Below, in pieces: positions 1-6,196 of a stretch of 7,767 nucleotides of DNA (position 1 is the first letter of the stretch; every line of letters starts with the position of its first letter). Location: contig JAHFLG010000049.1 of NCBI GenBank assembly GCA_023244975.1, positions 1 to 7,767 of the forward strand, read 5' to 3'. The notes under the pieces were generated by a model. It saw only the letters and a program-made list of their open reading frames with translations, searched no databases and was not told the DNA's origin. Position numbers and translations under genes: made by a program. This stretch comes from Candidatus Harrisonbacteria bacterium. Lineage in GTDB: Bacteria > Patescibacteriota > Minisyncoccia > UBA6257 > 1-14-0-10-44-23.

Positions 1-135
1 GACGGTTTCAAGCCGATGATCGTCGTCTTCGGTAGAGCCAAGCGTCGGCCTGCATGGATGACCGCTGCGCAGGCTGTTCACTGGTGTGAGGACCAGATCC
101 TTGCGCTTGCGGACACGCTGCCATCGCAGCAGTAA
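1..135 (+). CDS. 3' end of an unrecognised protein gene (partial)
   Basis: Frame 1 is open from the left edge to a TAA at 133-135, giving 44 C-terminal residues that begin DGFKPMIVVFGRAKRRP and end LADTLPSQQ. The gene start lies outside the window. I do not recognise a family: the visible tail is a short hydrophobic strand (MIVVF), a basic patch (RAKRR) and a probable amphipathic helix ending in a polar tail. By hand count 31 of 44 codons end in G or C, against 25 of the first 50 codons of the next gene, so its base use is richer in G and C than its neighbour. A strong hairpin plus T-run begins 8 nt after the stop, as expected for the end of a transcription unit, which is the main support for its being a real gene. 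Function unknown. Confidence 0.55.
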   Translation, partial: DGFKPMIVVFGRAKRRPAWMTAAQAVHWCEDQILALADTLPSQQ

Positions 136-142
136 CTACAAC

Positions 143-189
143 CCCGCGCGCTCTGGTCACATAACCAGGCGCGCGGGAGGAGGATTTTT
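143..189 (+). terminator. Probable intrinsic terminator after the upstream gene
   Basis: Bases 143-151 pair with 169-177 (nine pairs, all G-C), then after one unpaired T (152) bases 153-157 pair with 164-168 (five pairs), leaving a six-base loop at 158-163. A purine stretch (178-184) and then five T (185-189) follow. The stem is very stable. The 7-nt gap between stem and T-run is not canonical, so termination efficiency is uncertain. Its position between a TAA at 133-135 and a promoter at 195-203 fits a boundary between two transcription units. Confidence 0.65.
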
Positions 190-194
190 CGGCA

Positions 195-203
195 TGATAT
201 AAT
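195..203 (+). promoter_or_regulatory. Extended -10 promoter for recO, leaderless-type
   Basis: TGATATAAT is a perfect extended -10 element (TG, one base, then the exact TATAAT consensus at 198-203). No TTGACA-like -35 is visible at the usual distance, where the terminator stem lies, which is common when the TG extension is present. With the last T of the hexamer at -7, transcription would start at base 210, the A of the recO ATG. The transcript would then have no 5' leader. Promoter identity is read from the sequence; the start site is inferred from spacing. Confidence 0.7.
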
Positions 204-209
204 AGAAAG

Positions 210-728
210 ATGAATGAGTATGTTACCGATGCCATTGTCTTAGACCGAGAGGTAACCGGCGAGAGCGATTCGCGGGTTTTTTTATTTACTAAATTGCTTG
301 GCCGTGTTACCGCGCGGGCGAAAAGCTCCAAAAAAATATACTCAAAGCTCTCCGGACATCTTGAGCCGCTTACCATCGTCACCGTGCGTCTGGTTGAAAA
401 GAGCGGGTTTCAAATTGTTGATGCCGTCGCCTGCGGAAGAGTTGCCAAAGAATCGGGTAAAATTTGTGAGGTGCTGACCGTACTCGCCATGATCAAGCGG
501 CTTACCGAGCCGCATCACCCGGATGCTGAACTCTGGCAGCTCATAGAACGCGGTGAATTACTCGGCAGGTCATTTTTAAAAATTATGGGATTTGATCCCG
601 AACATGCCCGTTGCGATCAGTGTGAGCGCCCCAATCCCAGTTACTTTATACCCTCTGACTCACTCTATCGTTGCCGAAGCTGCCTTGGTCGCCGGACTAC
701 TTCAGATTTTGAACTTTCTGTAGTATAA
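210..728 (+). CDS. recO: DNA repair protein RecO, compact form
   Basis: RecO anneals complementary single strands and, with RecR and RecF, loads RecA onto SSB-coated DNA during recombinational repair. The 172-residue product opens with the family's OB-fold signature: TDAIVLDREVTGESD (6-20), then LFTKLLGRV (25-33), AKSSKK (37-42) and SKLSGHLEPLTIV (45-57). A short helical segment follows, and then a zinc site of two CXXC pairs, Cys135/138 and Cys155/158. Family members are usually near 240 residues. This one stops about 14 residues after the second CXXC pair, so most of the C-terminal helical region is absent, and the helices before the zinc site also look shortened. No frameshift explains this, because the next gene starts 13 nt later. 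The ATG at 210 gives the correct N terminus and no Shine-Dalgarno precedes it. First gene of the long + strand run. Confidence 0.88.
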   Translation: MNEYVTDAIVLDREVTGESDSRVFLFTKLLGRVTARAKSSKKIYSKLSGHLEPLTIVTVRLVEKSGFQIVDAVACGRVAKESGKICEVLTVLAMIKRLTEPHHPDAELWQLIERGELLGRSFLKIMGFDPEHARCDQCERPNPSYFIPSDSLYRCRSCLGRRTTSDFELSVV

Positions 729-729
729 T
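701..729 (+). promoter_or_regulatory. Candidate internal promoter for the repeat-protein gene
   Basis: TTCAGA (701-706, four of six matches to the -35 consensus) is followed by a 17-nt spacer and an exact TATAAT (724-729). The predicted start is near 736, six bases before the ATG at 742. The -10 hexamer contains the recO stop codon TAA (726-728), so the promoter lies almost wholly inside the 3' end of recO. It would let the downstream genes be expressed independently of the recO promoter. Based on consensus matching only. Confidence 0.5.
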
Positions 730-741
730 TACTTTTTAATT

Positions 742-2538
742 ATGACTGATATACCAGAGCAGGATAAACAGATCGTAGGAGCCATGCCGATAGCCTCGTC
801 ACCCCAAACGCTCAATCGGACAAGTCGAAGAAAATTATTTGTCTGGATCGTTTGCGGAGCCCTATTTTTGGTAGTGGCATTAGTTATTTTTCTATTTTTC
901 GCGTCTCGAAACGGCAGAGATGTTGCAGTTGAGGTTACAACCCCCGACACAGTACTGAGCGGGGTTCCTTTTGATATGCGTGTCAATATTTCTAATAATT
1001 CAAACGTAATACTTAAGGATACGCAGATCATCGTCAATCTTCCGGCAGAGTTCGTATTTGTCGGTTCAAAACGGGAGGTGTTCAAGAAGCAGGTGATCGG
1101 CGACGTTGAACCGGGGAAAATTCTCAGCGAAGTATTTAAAATCATTCCTATGAGTCAGCCTAATACGATTAAGCAGCTGGCTACGGCAGTATCGTATCAA
1201 CCCGGTTCATTTAGTTCGCGCTTTGAAAAAGATATTGGCCGAGAGGTCGTCGTGGGTGAGCCCGGAGCGGTTCTCGATATCATTCCGCCGACAAAGGTGT
1301 TCGGGAGTGAAGAGTTCGAAACCCAGGTAACCTATCATAATAATTCAAACAGCGACCTCAGGAACGCGCAGCTGAGGATTTTTTATGCCAACGGATTTAC
1401 GTTCAGCTCCGCAGATCCGGCTCCTCTTTCAACAAGCAATTCGATGTGGAATCTTGGTGACATTGCAGTTGGCGAGGGCGGTACTATTCTTCTGAAGGGT
1501 TCGATTGTCGGTCAGGCTGGGGCAGCGTTTGAATTTAAACTTGATCTCAGTGCCGATGTTGGCGACGGAGTGTATTCCATCGCGCAGAAGAGTGGCACTG
1601 TTTCCCTGGCCTCATCACCGCTTTCATTGGCGATTGTTGTAAATGATAATCCGGGACTGATTGCTTCCCCAGGAGATCAATTGACCTACAAACTTGTTTA
1701 CGCAAACAACACAGAAGTTGCTCTGCAAGATGTCATTATTAAGGCAAAACTTGAGGGTGAGATGTTTGATCTTAAAAAGTTAAAGAGTGATGGAGCTCTC
1801 GGTGGAGATAATACGGTAATGTGGAATGCCGCGCGTGTACCCGGACTCCGAATATTGCCGGCGGGAGGGCGAGGAGTTGTAGAGTTTACTGTCCCGGCAA
1901 AAGAGGCGTATCCCATAACGCGACTTAGTTCAAAGAATTTCACCCTGAAGGTAAAGGCTCAGATCCAGTCGCCCACAGTCCCGCGAGGCATTGCCTCAAA
2001 TCAGACCATCGGCGTTGCTTCGTCGGAACATAAAGTCCGCGGCAAACTTGGGATTAACGCATCCGTGTTCTATCGTGACGCAGCCTCAGGTATTGCCAAT
2101 GCCGGCATGGTACCTCCGAGAGTTGGCCAGCGAACTCAGTATACGATCCATTGGAAATTACTTAACTTTTCAACTGATCTTGACGGCGTGACGGCTCGGG
2201 CATTTCTTGGGCCAAACGTCCGCTATACAGGTCAGTCAAAAGTAAACGCGAGTAGTTCTTTGATCTATAATGAGCGTAACCAGGAAATGGTTTGGAACGT
2301 CGGCACCGTGCCGGCAACTCGGGGTATTTTAAGTCCCGCCTATGAGGCTATTTTCCAGGTTGAGCTCACTCCGTCGATTGACCAGATCGATGATGCTCCT
2401 GAGTTGATTCAAGATACGACGGTGGAATATCATGATCTCTTCACGGATGAATCATTGCGCGCTGCTGCCGGTCGCGCCACTACAAGAGTTCCCGACGATC
2501 TGACGGTTATTGATGGCGAAAAGACTGTGAAACCATAA
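742..2538 (+). CDS. Single-pass membrane protein with four DUF11-like surface repeats
   Basis: The 598-residue product has a short polar N-terminal tail ending in RTSRRK (26-31), one hydrophobic segment at about 33-54, and a long exterior region almost entirely of beta type. The positive charges before the membrane segment indicate a cytoplasmic N terminus and an outside C-terminal bulk. The exterior holds four immunoglobulin-like repeats at roughly 61-168, 174-288, 293-427 and 432-582. Each opens with a strand and a turn such as NISNNSN, TYHNNSN or VYANNTE and then a pair of beta strands. Repeats 2-4 carry a WN motif at 236, 361 and 518 (WNLGDI, WNAARV, WNVGTV). The only cysteine is C38 in the membrane segment. 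The fold resembles the DUF11/conserved-repeat class of prokaryotic surface proteins. No enzymatic motif is visible. Its place between recO and the glycyl-tRNA synthetase gene, 13 and 12 nt away, suggests a co-transcribed envelope protein. Precise role unknown. Confidence 0.8.
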   Translation: MTDIPEQDKQIVGAMPIASSPQTLNRTSRRKLFVWIVCGALFLVVALVIFLFFASRNGRDVAVEVTTPDTVLSGVPFDMRVNISNNSNVILKDTQIIVNLPAEFVFVGSKREVFKKQVIGDVEPGKILSEVFKIIPMSQPNTIKQLATAVSYQPGSFSSRFEKDIGREVVVGEPGAVLDIIPPTKVFGSEEFETQVTYHNNSNSDLRNAQLRIFYANGFTFSSADPAPLSTSNSMWNLGDIAVGEGGTILLKGSIVGQAGAAFEFKLDLSADVGDGVYSIAQKSGTVSLASSPLSLAIVVNDNPGLIASPGDQLTYKLVYANNTEVALQDVIIKAKLEGEMFDLKKLKSDGALGGDNTVMWNAARVPGLRILPAGGRGVVEFTVPAKEAYPITRLSSKNFTLKVKAQIQSPTVPRGIASNQTIGVASSEHKVRGKLGINASVFYRDAASGIANAGMVPPRVGQRTQYTIHWKLLNFSTDLDGVTARAFLGPNVRYTGQSKVNASSSLIYNERNQEMVWNVGTVPATRGILSPAYEAIFQVELTPSIDQIDDAPELIQDTTVEYHDLFTDESLRAAAGRATTRVPDDLTVIDGEKTVKP

Positions 2539-2539
2539 C
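2510..2539 (+). promoter_or_regulatory. Weak candidate promoter before the GlyRS gene
   Basis: TTGATG (2510-2515) and CATAAC (2534-2539), separated by 18 nt, each match four of six consensus bases. The predicted start is about 5 nt upstream of the ATG at 2551, the same short-leader geometry as the stronger promoters in the window. There is no TG extension and both hexamers are imperfect, so chance is a real possibility and read-through from upstream would suffice. Confidence 0.22.
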
Positions 2540-2550
2540 TTTTTTATAGC

Positions 2551-3870
2551 ATGGATCAGATGGAAACAATTATTTCTTTGTGCAAACGTCGCGGTTTTAT
2601 TTTTCCGGGCAGTGAACTCTATGGCGGACTAGCAAACTCCTGGGACTATGGCCCTCTGGGCGCTCAACTGAAGAAAAACATCAAAGACGAGTGGTGGCGT
2701 CGGTTTGTTGAGCAGCGAAGCGATATGGTTGGCCTTGATGCGGCCGTGATCATGAATCCAAAAGTTTGGGAGGCGAGCGGTCACCTCAAGACGTTTTCAG
2801 ACCCCCTTATTGAGTGTAAAAAATGTCACGAGCGGTTTCGTGCAGATCATGTAAAGGATTTTGAAAGGTGTCCATCGTGCAAAGCGGAAAAAACGTTTAC
2901 TGAGGCAAAACAATTTAATCTCATGTTTAAGACATCCCTTGGTCCAAAAGAGGATAGCGCAAGCGTGGCGTATATGCGACCGGAAATTGCTCAGGCGATG
3001 TTCGTGAATTTTAAAAATGTCTTAGACGCAACGCGAAAGCGGCTGCCGTTTGGTATCGCGAGTCAGGGCAGAGCCTTCCGTAATGAAATCACGCCCGGTA
3101 ACTTTATCTTCCGCACCCGCGAGTTTGATCTGATGGAGCTTGAATATTTTGTTAATGAGAGCGAGTGGGAAAAGTATTTTGACTATTGGCTGAGTCAGAT
3201 GAAGCAGTGGCTCAAAGATTTAGGCGTGAGCGAGAAGCGGCTCCATTTTGTTGAAATTCCTCCGGAAGACCGGGCACATTACAGCAAGCGAACCGTGGAT
3301 GTCGAGTACGACTATCCGTTTGGAAAAAAAGAGCTTTACGGCCTGGCCTATCGCGGAGACTTTGACCTTACCAATCACAGCACTGCCAGCAAACAGGAAT
3401 TGACCTACACTGATCCAGAAACGAATGCAAAGTTTGTGCCGCATGTCATCGAACCGAGTTTTGGCCTTGATCGCAGTGTATTGGTTGCCTTGCTTGAGGC
3501 ATACCACGAGGAGGAAGCACCGACATCTGAGAAAGAAGAAACAGAAAAGCGCGTGGTCATGAAGTTTCCAGCATGGATGGCACCGGTTAAGGTTGCTATC
3601 CTGCCCCTTTCGAAAAAGGATGAGCTGGCAGTTGTTGCGAGACCGTTGTACGAGCAGCTTTGCAAGCACTTTGCCTGCGAATACGACGAGACTCAGAGTA
3701 TTGGAAAGCGCTACCGCCGCCAGGACGAAATCGGTACGCCGTATTGTGTCACCGTCGACTTTGAAACTCTCAGCGACAATGCCGTTACCGTCCGCGACCG
3801 CGACACCATGAAGCAGGAGCGGATTGCGATAGCTTCGCTCGCTGAGTATTTAAAAACAAAATTGTCGTAA
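2551..3870 (+). CDS. glyS: Glycyl-tRNA synthetase, single-chain class II type
   Basis: Charges tRNA-Gly with glycine in the cytoplasm. At 439 residues this is the homodimeric form typical of many bacteria and eukaryotes, not the split alpha/beta form. It begins with the family hallmark RRGFIFPGSELYGG (13-26) and NSWDYGPLG (29-37). Motif 2 is seen at about 173-200 (GRAFRNEITPGNFIFRTREF and following) and motif 3 at about 298-312 (HVIEPSFGLDRSVLV). A zinc-ribbon-like insert carries two CXXC pairs at Cys89/92 and Cys107/110. An acidic, charged linker (319-333) leads to a C-terminal anticodon-binding domain (about 338-439) with VKVAILPLSKKDE and YRRQDEIGTPYCVTVD. The ATG at 2551 is used; Met4 (2560) is also possible. 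There is no Shine-Dalgarno, only a T-rich stretch. It lies 12 nt after the surface-protein gene and 3 nt before the peptidase gene, consistent with co-transcription. Confidence 0.95.
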   Translation: MDQMETIISLCKRRGFIFPGSELYGGLANSWDYGPLGAQLKKNIKDEWWRRFVEQRSDMVGLDAAVIMNPKVWEASGHLKTFSDPLIECKKCHERFRADHVKDFERCPSCKAEKTFTEAKQFNLMFKTSLGPKEDSASVAYMRPEIAQAMFVNFKNVLDATRKRLPFGIASQGRAFRNEITPGNFIFRTREFDLMELEYFVNESEWEKYFDYWLSQMKQWLKDLGVSEKRLHFVEIPPEDRAHYSKRTVDVEYDYPFGKKELYGLAYRGDFDLTNHSTASKQELTYTDPETNAKFVPHVIEPSFGLDRSVLVALLEAYHEEEAPTSEKEETEKRVVMKFPAWMAPVKVAILPLSKKDELAVVARPLYEQLCKHFACEYDETQSIGKRYRRQDEIGTPYCVTVDFETLSDNAVTVRDRDTMKQERIAIASLAEYLKTKLS

Positions 3871-3873
3871 TCC

Positions 3874-5145
3874 ATGCAACCATACTCCAAGCAGACCCTG
3901 CCAAATGGGCTGAGAATTATTACTGTTCCGCAGCCGGGAAATTTGGCCACTACGGTGTTAGTGCTGGTTGAGGCCGGTTCCAAGTATGAAGTCAAAGAGA
4001 TAAACGGTATCTCGCACTTTCTTGAGCATATGTGCTTTAAGGGTACGACTAATCGCGCTACCGCGATGCAGATTGCAGGTGAGCTCGACGGCTTGGGCGC
4101 CGAATACAACGCGTTTACCTCGCACGAGTGGACAGGATATTTTGCCAAGGTTGAGAGCCACCACAGCAGCGAGGCGCTCGATATCATATCAGATTTATAT
4201 CTTAATCCGGTGTTTGATCCGGCGGAGATAGAAAAAGAAAAAGGCGTCATTATCGAGGAGCTTAATATGTATGAAGACATGCCGCAGCGAAAGATTGGTG
4301 ATATTTTTATGCACCTGCTCTATGGCGAGCAGCCGGCCGGCTGGGACGTCGGTGGCGAAAAAGATATCATCCGAACACTTACGAAAGAAAATTTTATCAA
4401 GTATCGTGGAGCCCACTACCTGCCGAAGTCCACAATTCTTATTATCACTGGCAACTTTGATGAGAAAAAGATTCTGGAACAGGCTAACAAGCTGTTTGCC
4501 AAGATGCCGGAAGGTAGTAAGGGTTCTAAGCTGGCGGTTACCGAAGGCCAAGCGAGGCCAGAGTTACTATTGAAATTTAAAGAGTCTGACCAGAGCCATA
4601 TTATGATTGGTGTACGGGCTTTTTCGATGTTCGATAAGCGACGCTATGCCTTGGAGGTGCTTTCTGATATTCTCGGCGGCGGTATGAGCTCGCGGCTGTT
4701 CCAAAAGGTTCGTGAAGAGCTCGGTGCTGCGTATTACGTGCGCGCGTCTGCTGATTTGTATACGGATCATGGCTATCTTGCTGCCGGAGCCGGCGTGGAG
4801 CACTCAAAATTAAAAATTGTTATCAAAGCTATTCTCGAAGAGTTCAATAAACTCAAGAATGAAAAGGTCAGTGAAGCCGAACTAGCGCGCGCCAAGAGCC
4901 ATTTGTCTGGAAACCTGCTTTTAGGACTAGAAACCTCTGACGCCCTGGCTATCTATTATGGAAGCCAGGAGATTTTAAAGCGCTCGGTGACCACGCCGGA
5001 TGAGCTCGTCCAAGGGATTAATAGTGTTACGGCGGAGCAGATCCAAGAGGTGGCGAAGGACATCTTTAAGAACGAATCTCTGAATATGGCTATGATTGGC
5101 CCGCAGAAGAATGAACAGGAGTTTAGGGATTTGCTTGCGCTTTAA
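3874..5145 (+). CDS. M16-family zinc metallopeptidase
   Basis: A protease of the pitrilysin/mitochondrial-processing-peptidase family, which cuts peptides and unfolded proteins inside a closed chamber. The inverted zinc motif HFLEH is at 48-52: His48 and His52 bind zinc and Glu51 is the catalytic base. The third ligand falls at Glu129, 77 residues after His52, the family spacing, within GVIIEELNMYED. The N-terminal half (about 1-210) is the catalytic M16 domain. The C-terminal half (about 211-423) is the inactive partner domain with the typical GGGMSSRLFQKVREELG (268-284) and Tyr287, whose Arg/Tyr pair contacts substrate in relatives. The length matches one-chain bacterial members that dimerise. 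There is no signal peptide, so it is probably cytoplasmic. It starts 3 nt after the GlyRS stop with no ribosome binding site, so its translation probably depends on coupling or re-initiation. A second in-frame stop (TAG) follows its TAA. Confidence 0.93.
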   Translation: MQPYSKQTLPNGLRIITVPQPGNLATTVLVLVEAGSKYEVKEINGISHFLEHMCFKGTTNRATAMQIAGELDGLGAEYNAFTSHEWTGYFAKVESHHSSEALDIISDLYLNPVFDPAEIEKEKGVIIEELNMYEDMPQRKIGDIFMHLLYGEQPAGWDVGGEKDIIRTLTKENFIKYRGAHYLPKSTILIITGNFDEKKILEQANKLFAKMPEGSKGSKLAVTEGQARPELLLKFKESDQSHIMIGVRAFSMFDKRRYALEVLSDILGGGMSSRLFQKVREELGAAYYVRASADLYTDHGYLAAGAGVEHSKLKIVIKAILEEFNKLKNEKVSEAELARAKSHLSGNLLLGLETSDALAIYYGSQEILKRSVTTPDELVQGINSVTAEQIQEVAKDIFKNESLNMAMIGPQKNEQEFRDLLAL

Positions 5146-5163
5146 TAGCCTGAATGCTTAAAT
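5135..5163 (+). promoter_or_regulatory. Candidate extended -10 promoter for the AI-2E gene, leaderless-type
   Basis: TTGCGC (5135-5140) is separated by 17 nt from TTAAAT (5158-5163), which carries a TG extension at 5155-5156. The predicted transcription start is 5170 or 5171, on or next to the A of the ATG at 5171. It lies in the largest spacer of the run (25 nt), overlapping the end of the peptidase gene. The hexamers are imperfect, so this is a moderate call. Confidence 0.4.
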
Positions 5164-5170
5164 ATAGGTA

Positions 5171-6190
5171 ATGGAATTGAAGATTGGGTGGGGATCACTG
5201 TGGAAGGTTGTTTTGATGGTGATTTTGGTTACCATTCTATATGTTTCAAAAAATGTTCTGCTTGCCGCGATCTTAGCCCTTATTATTTCCGCGGCGCTTG
5301 ACCCATTTGTCAGTTATCTGGAACGCAAACGGATTCCACGTATTATCGGAACACTAGCGATTTATATTCTCGCCATCTTTTTAATCGCGATGATCATCTA
5401 TATCGTTGTCCCCGTATTTTTGGTTCAGTTCAACGCGTTGCTTGCCAACTCACAGGACATCATCGGTTCGCTCGCGCACACTACTGGCGTTGACACCTCG
5501 ATTTTTGACTCTGTTGCCACCGCGATTAATCAGTTTACTTCAAATCTACTTGGTGGTAAGACAACTTTGGTCGGTGTGCTCTCGCAGGTTGTCGGTGGAG
5601 TAGCTCTCATGCTCATTGTGTTTGTAATTTCTTTTTATCTGACCATTGCCAAGGATGGAGTGGAACGCTTTTTAACTACTATCCTGCCGCATCACTATCA
5701 GGGCAAGGTACTCAGTGTCTATGAACGGGTTCGGCATAAAATTAGTTTCTGGTTTGCCGGTCAGCTCTTTCTCAGCGCCGTTGTCGGCCTTGCGGTGTTT
5801 ATCGGTCTACAGATTCTCGGCGTGAAATATGCCTTTATTCTGGCTATCACGGCCGGCATTCTTGAACTGGTACCATATGTCGGCCCGATTTTTTCCGGCA
5901 GCCTTGCAACGCTCACTGCCATGACACAGTCAACAAGTCTGGGATTGTACACACTGATTCTCTTCATTATTGTCTTGCAGACCGAGAATCATCTCCTCGT
6001 TCCGATTGTCAATCGTTATACGACGAATCTTAATCCCGTGGTTGTTATTCTTGCGTTGCTTATCGGAGCCGAGGCGTTTGGCGTCATTGGAGCCATTGTT
6101 TCTGTACCGGTGGCAGTACTGTGTCAGGAAATATTGAAGCACTGGTCTCGACCGGATCCAGCTGACGGAACTATCCATCTGGACGCGTAG
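5171..6190 (+). CDS. AI-2E (PerM) family integral membrane protein
   Basis: This 339-residue product is dominated by hydrophobic helices at roughly 11-25, 27-43, 58-85, 136-158, 198-217, 219-234, 257-278 and 289-316. A polar stretch between the third and fourth (about 86-130) is the usual soluble loop of the family. Family signatures are LEPV-like DPFVSYLERKRIPR (44-57), ELVPYVGPIFSGSLA (232-246) and QTENHLLVPIVNRY (270-283), followed by the final hydrophobic pair with GAIVSVPVAV (307-316). The length is normal. Some members export the autoinducer AI-2 and others act as Na+/H+ antiporters or peptidoglycan-linked permeases; nothing here picks a substrate, and no quorum-sensing gene is nearby. 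The ATG at 5171 has AGG only 2 nt upstream, too close for a normal Shine-Dalgarno. It ends in TAG, the only non-TAA stop seen here, 6 nt before metG. Confidence 0.9.
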   Translation: MELKIGWGSLWKVVLMVILVTILYVSKNVLLAAILALIISAALDPFVSYLERKRIPRIIGTLAIYILAIFLIAMIIYIVVPVFLVQFNALLANSQDIIGSLAHTTGVDTSIFDSVATAINQFTSNLLGGKTTLVGVLSQVVGGVALMLIVFVISFYLTIAKDGVERFLTTILPHHYQGKVLSVYERVRHKISFWFAGQLFLSAVVGLAVFIGLQILGVKYAFILAITAGILELVPYVGPIFSGSLATLTAMTQSTSLGLYTLILFIIVLQTENHLLVPIVNRYTTNLNPVVVILALLIGAEAFGVIGAIVSVPVAVLCQEILKHWSRPDPADGTIHLDA

Positions 6191-6196
6191 TTTTTT

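Noticed and set aside
8..382. Minus-strand open frame of 124 codons across the left end
   Set aside because: It runs through the terminator hairpin and overlaps the well-supported recO. The translation has low-complexity Ala/Arg stretches and no recognisable domain. It is a shadow frame.
3711..4280. Minus-strand open frame of 189 codons over the glyS-M16 junction
   Set aside because: It lies antisense to two genes with intact catalytic motifs, and its serine-rich translation is typical of antisense frames. No promoter was sought or seen.
4330..4343. Perfect 14-bp palindrome CAGCCGGCCGGCTG inside the M16 gene
   Set aside because: About half of one such palindrome is expected by chance in a window of this length. 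It encodes an ordinary part of the protein (EQPAGW), and without a loop it makes a poor RNA hairpin.
5166..5170. AGGTA before the AI-2E start as a Shine-Dalgarno
   Set aside because: The AGG is only 2 nt from the ATG, too close for normal pairing, and no other gene here has one.
5171..6190. Quorum-sensing system based on the AI-2E name
   Set aside because: The family is functionally broad, and no luxS, lsr or sensor gene is present, so an autoinducer role is unsupported.
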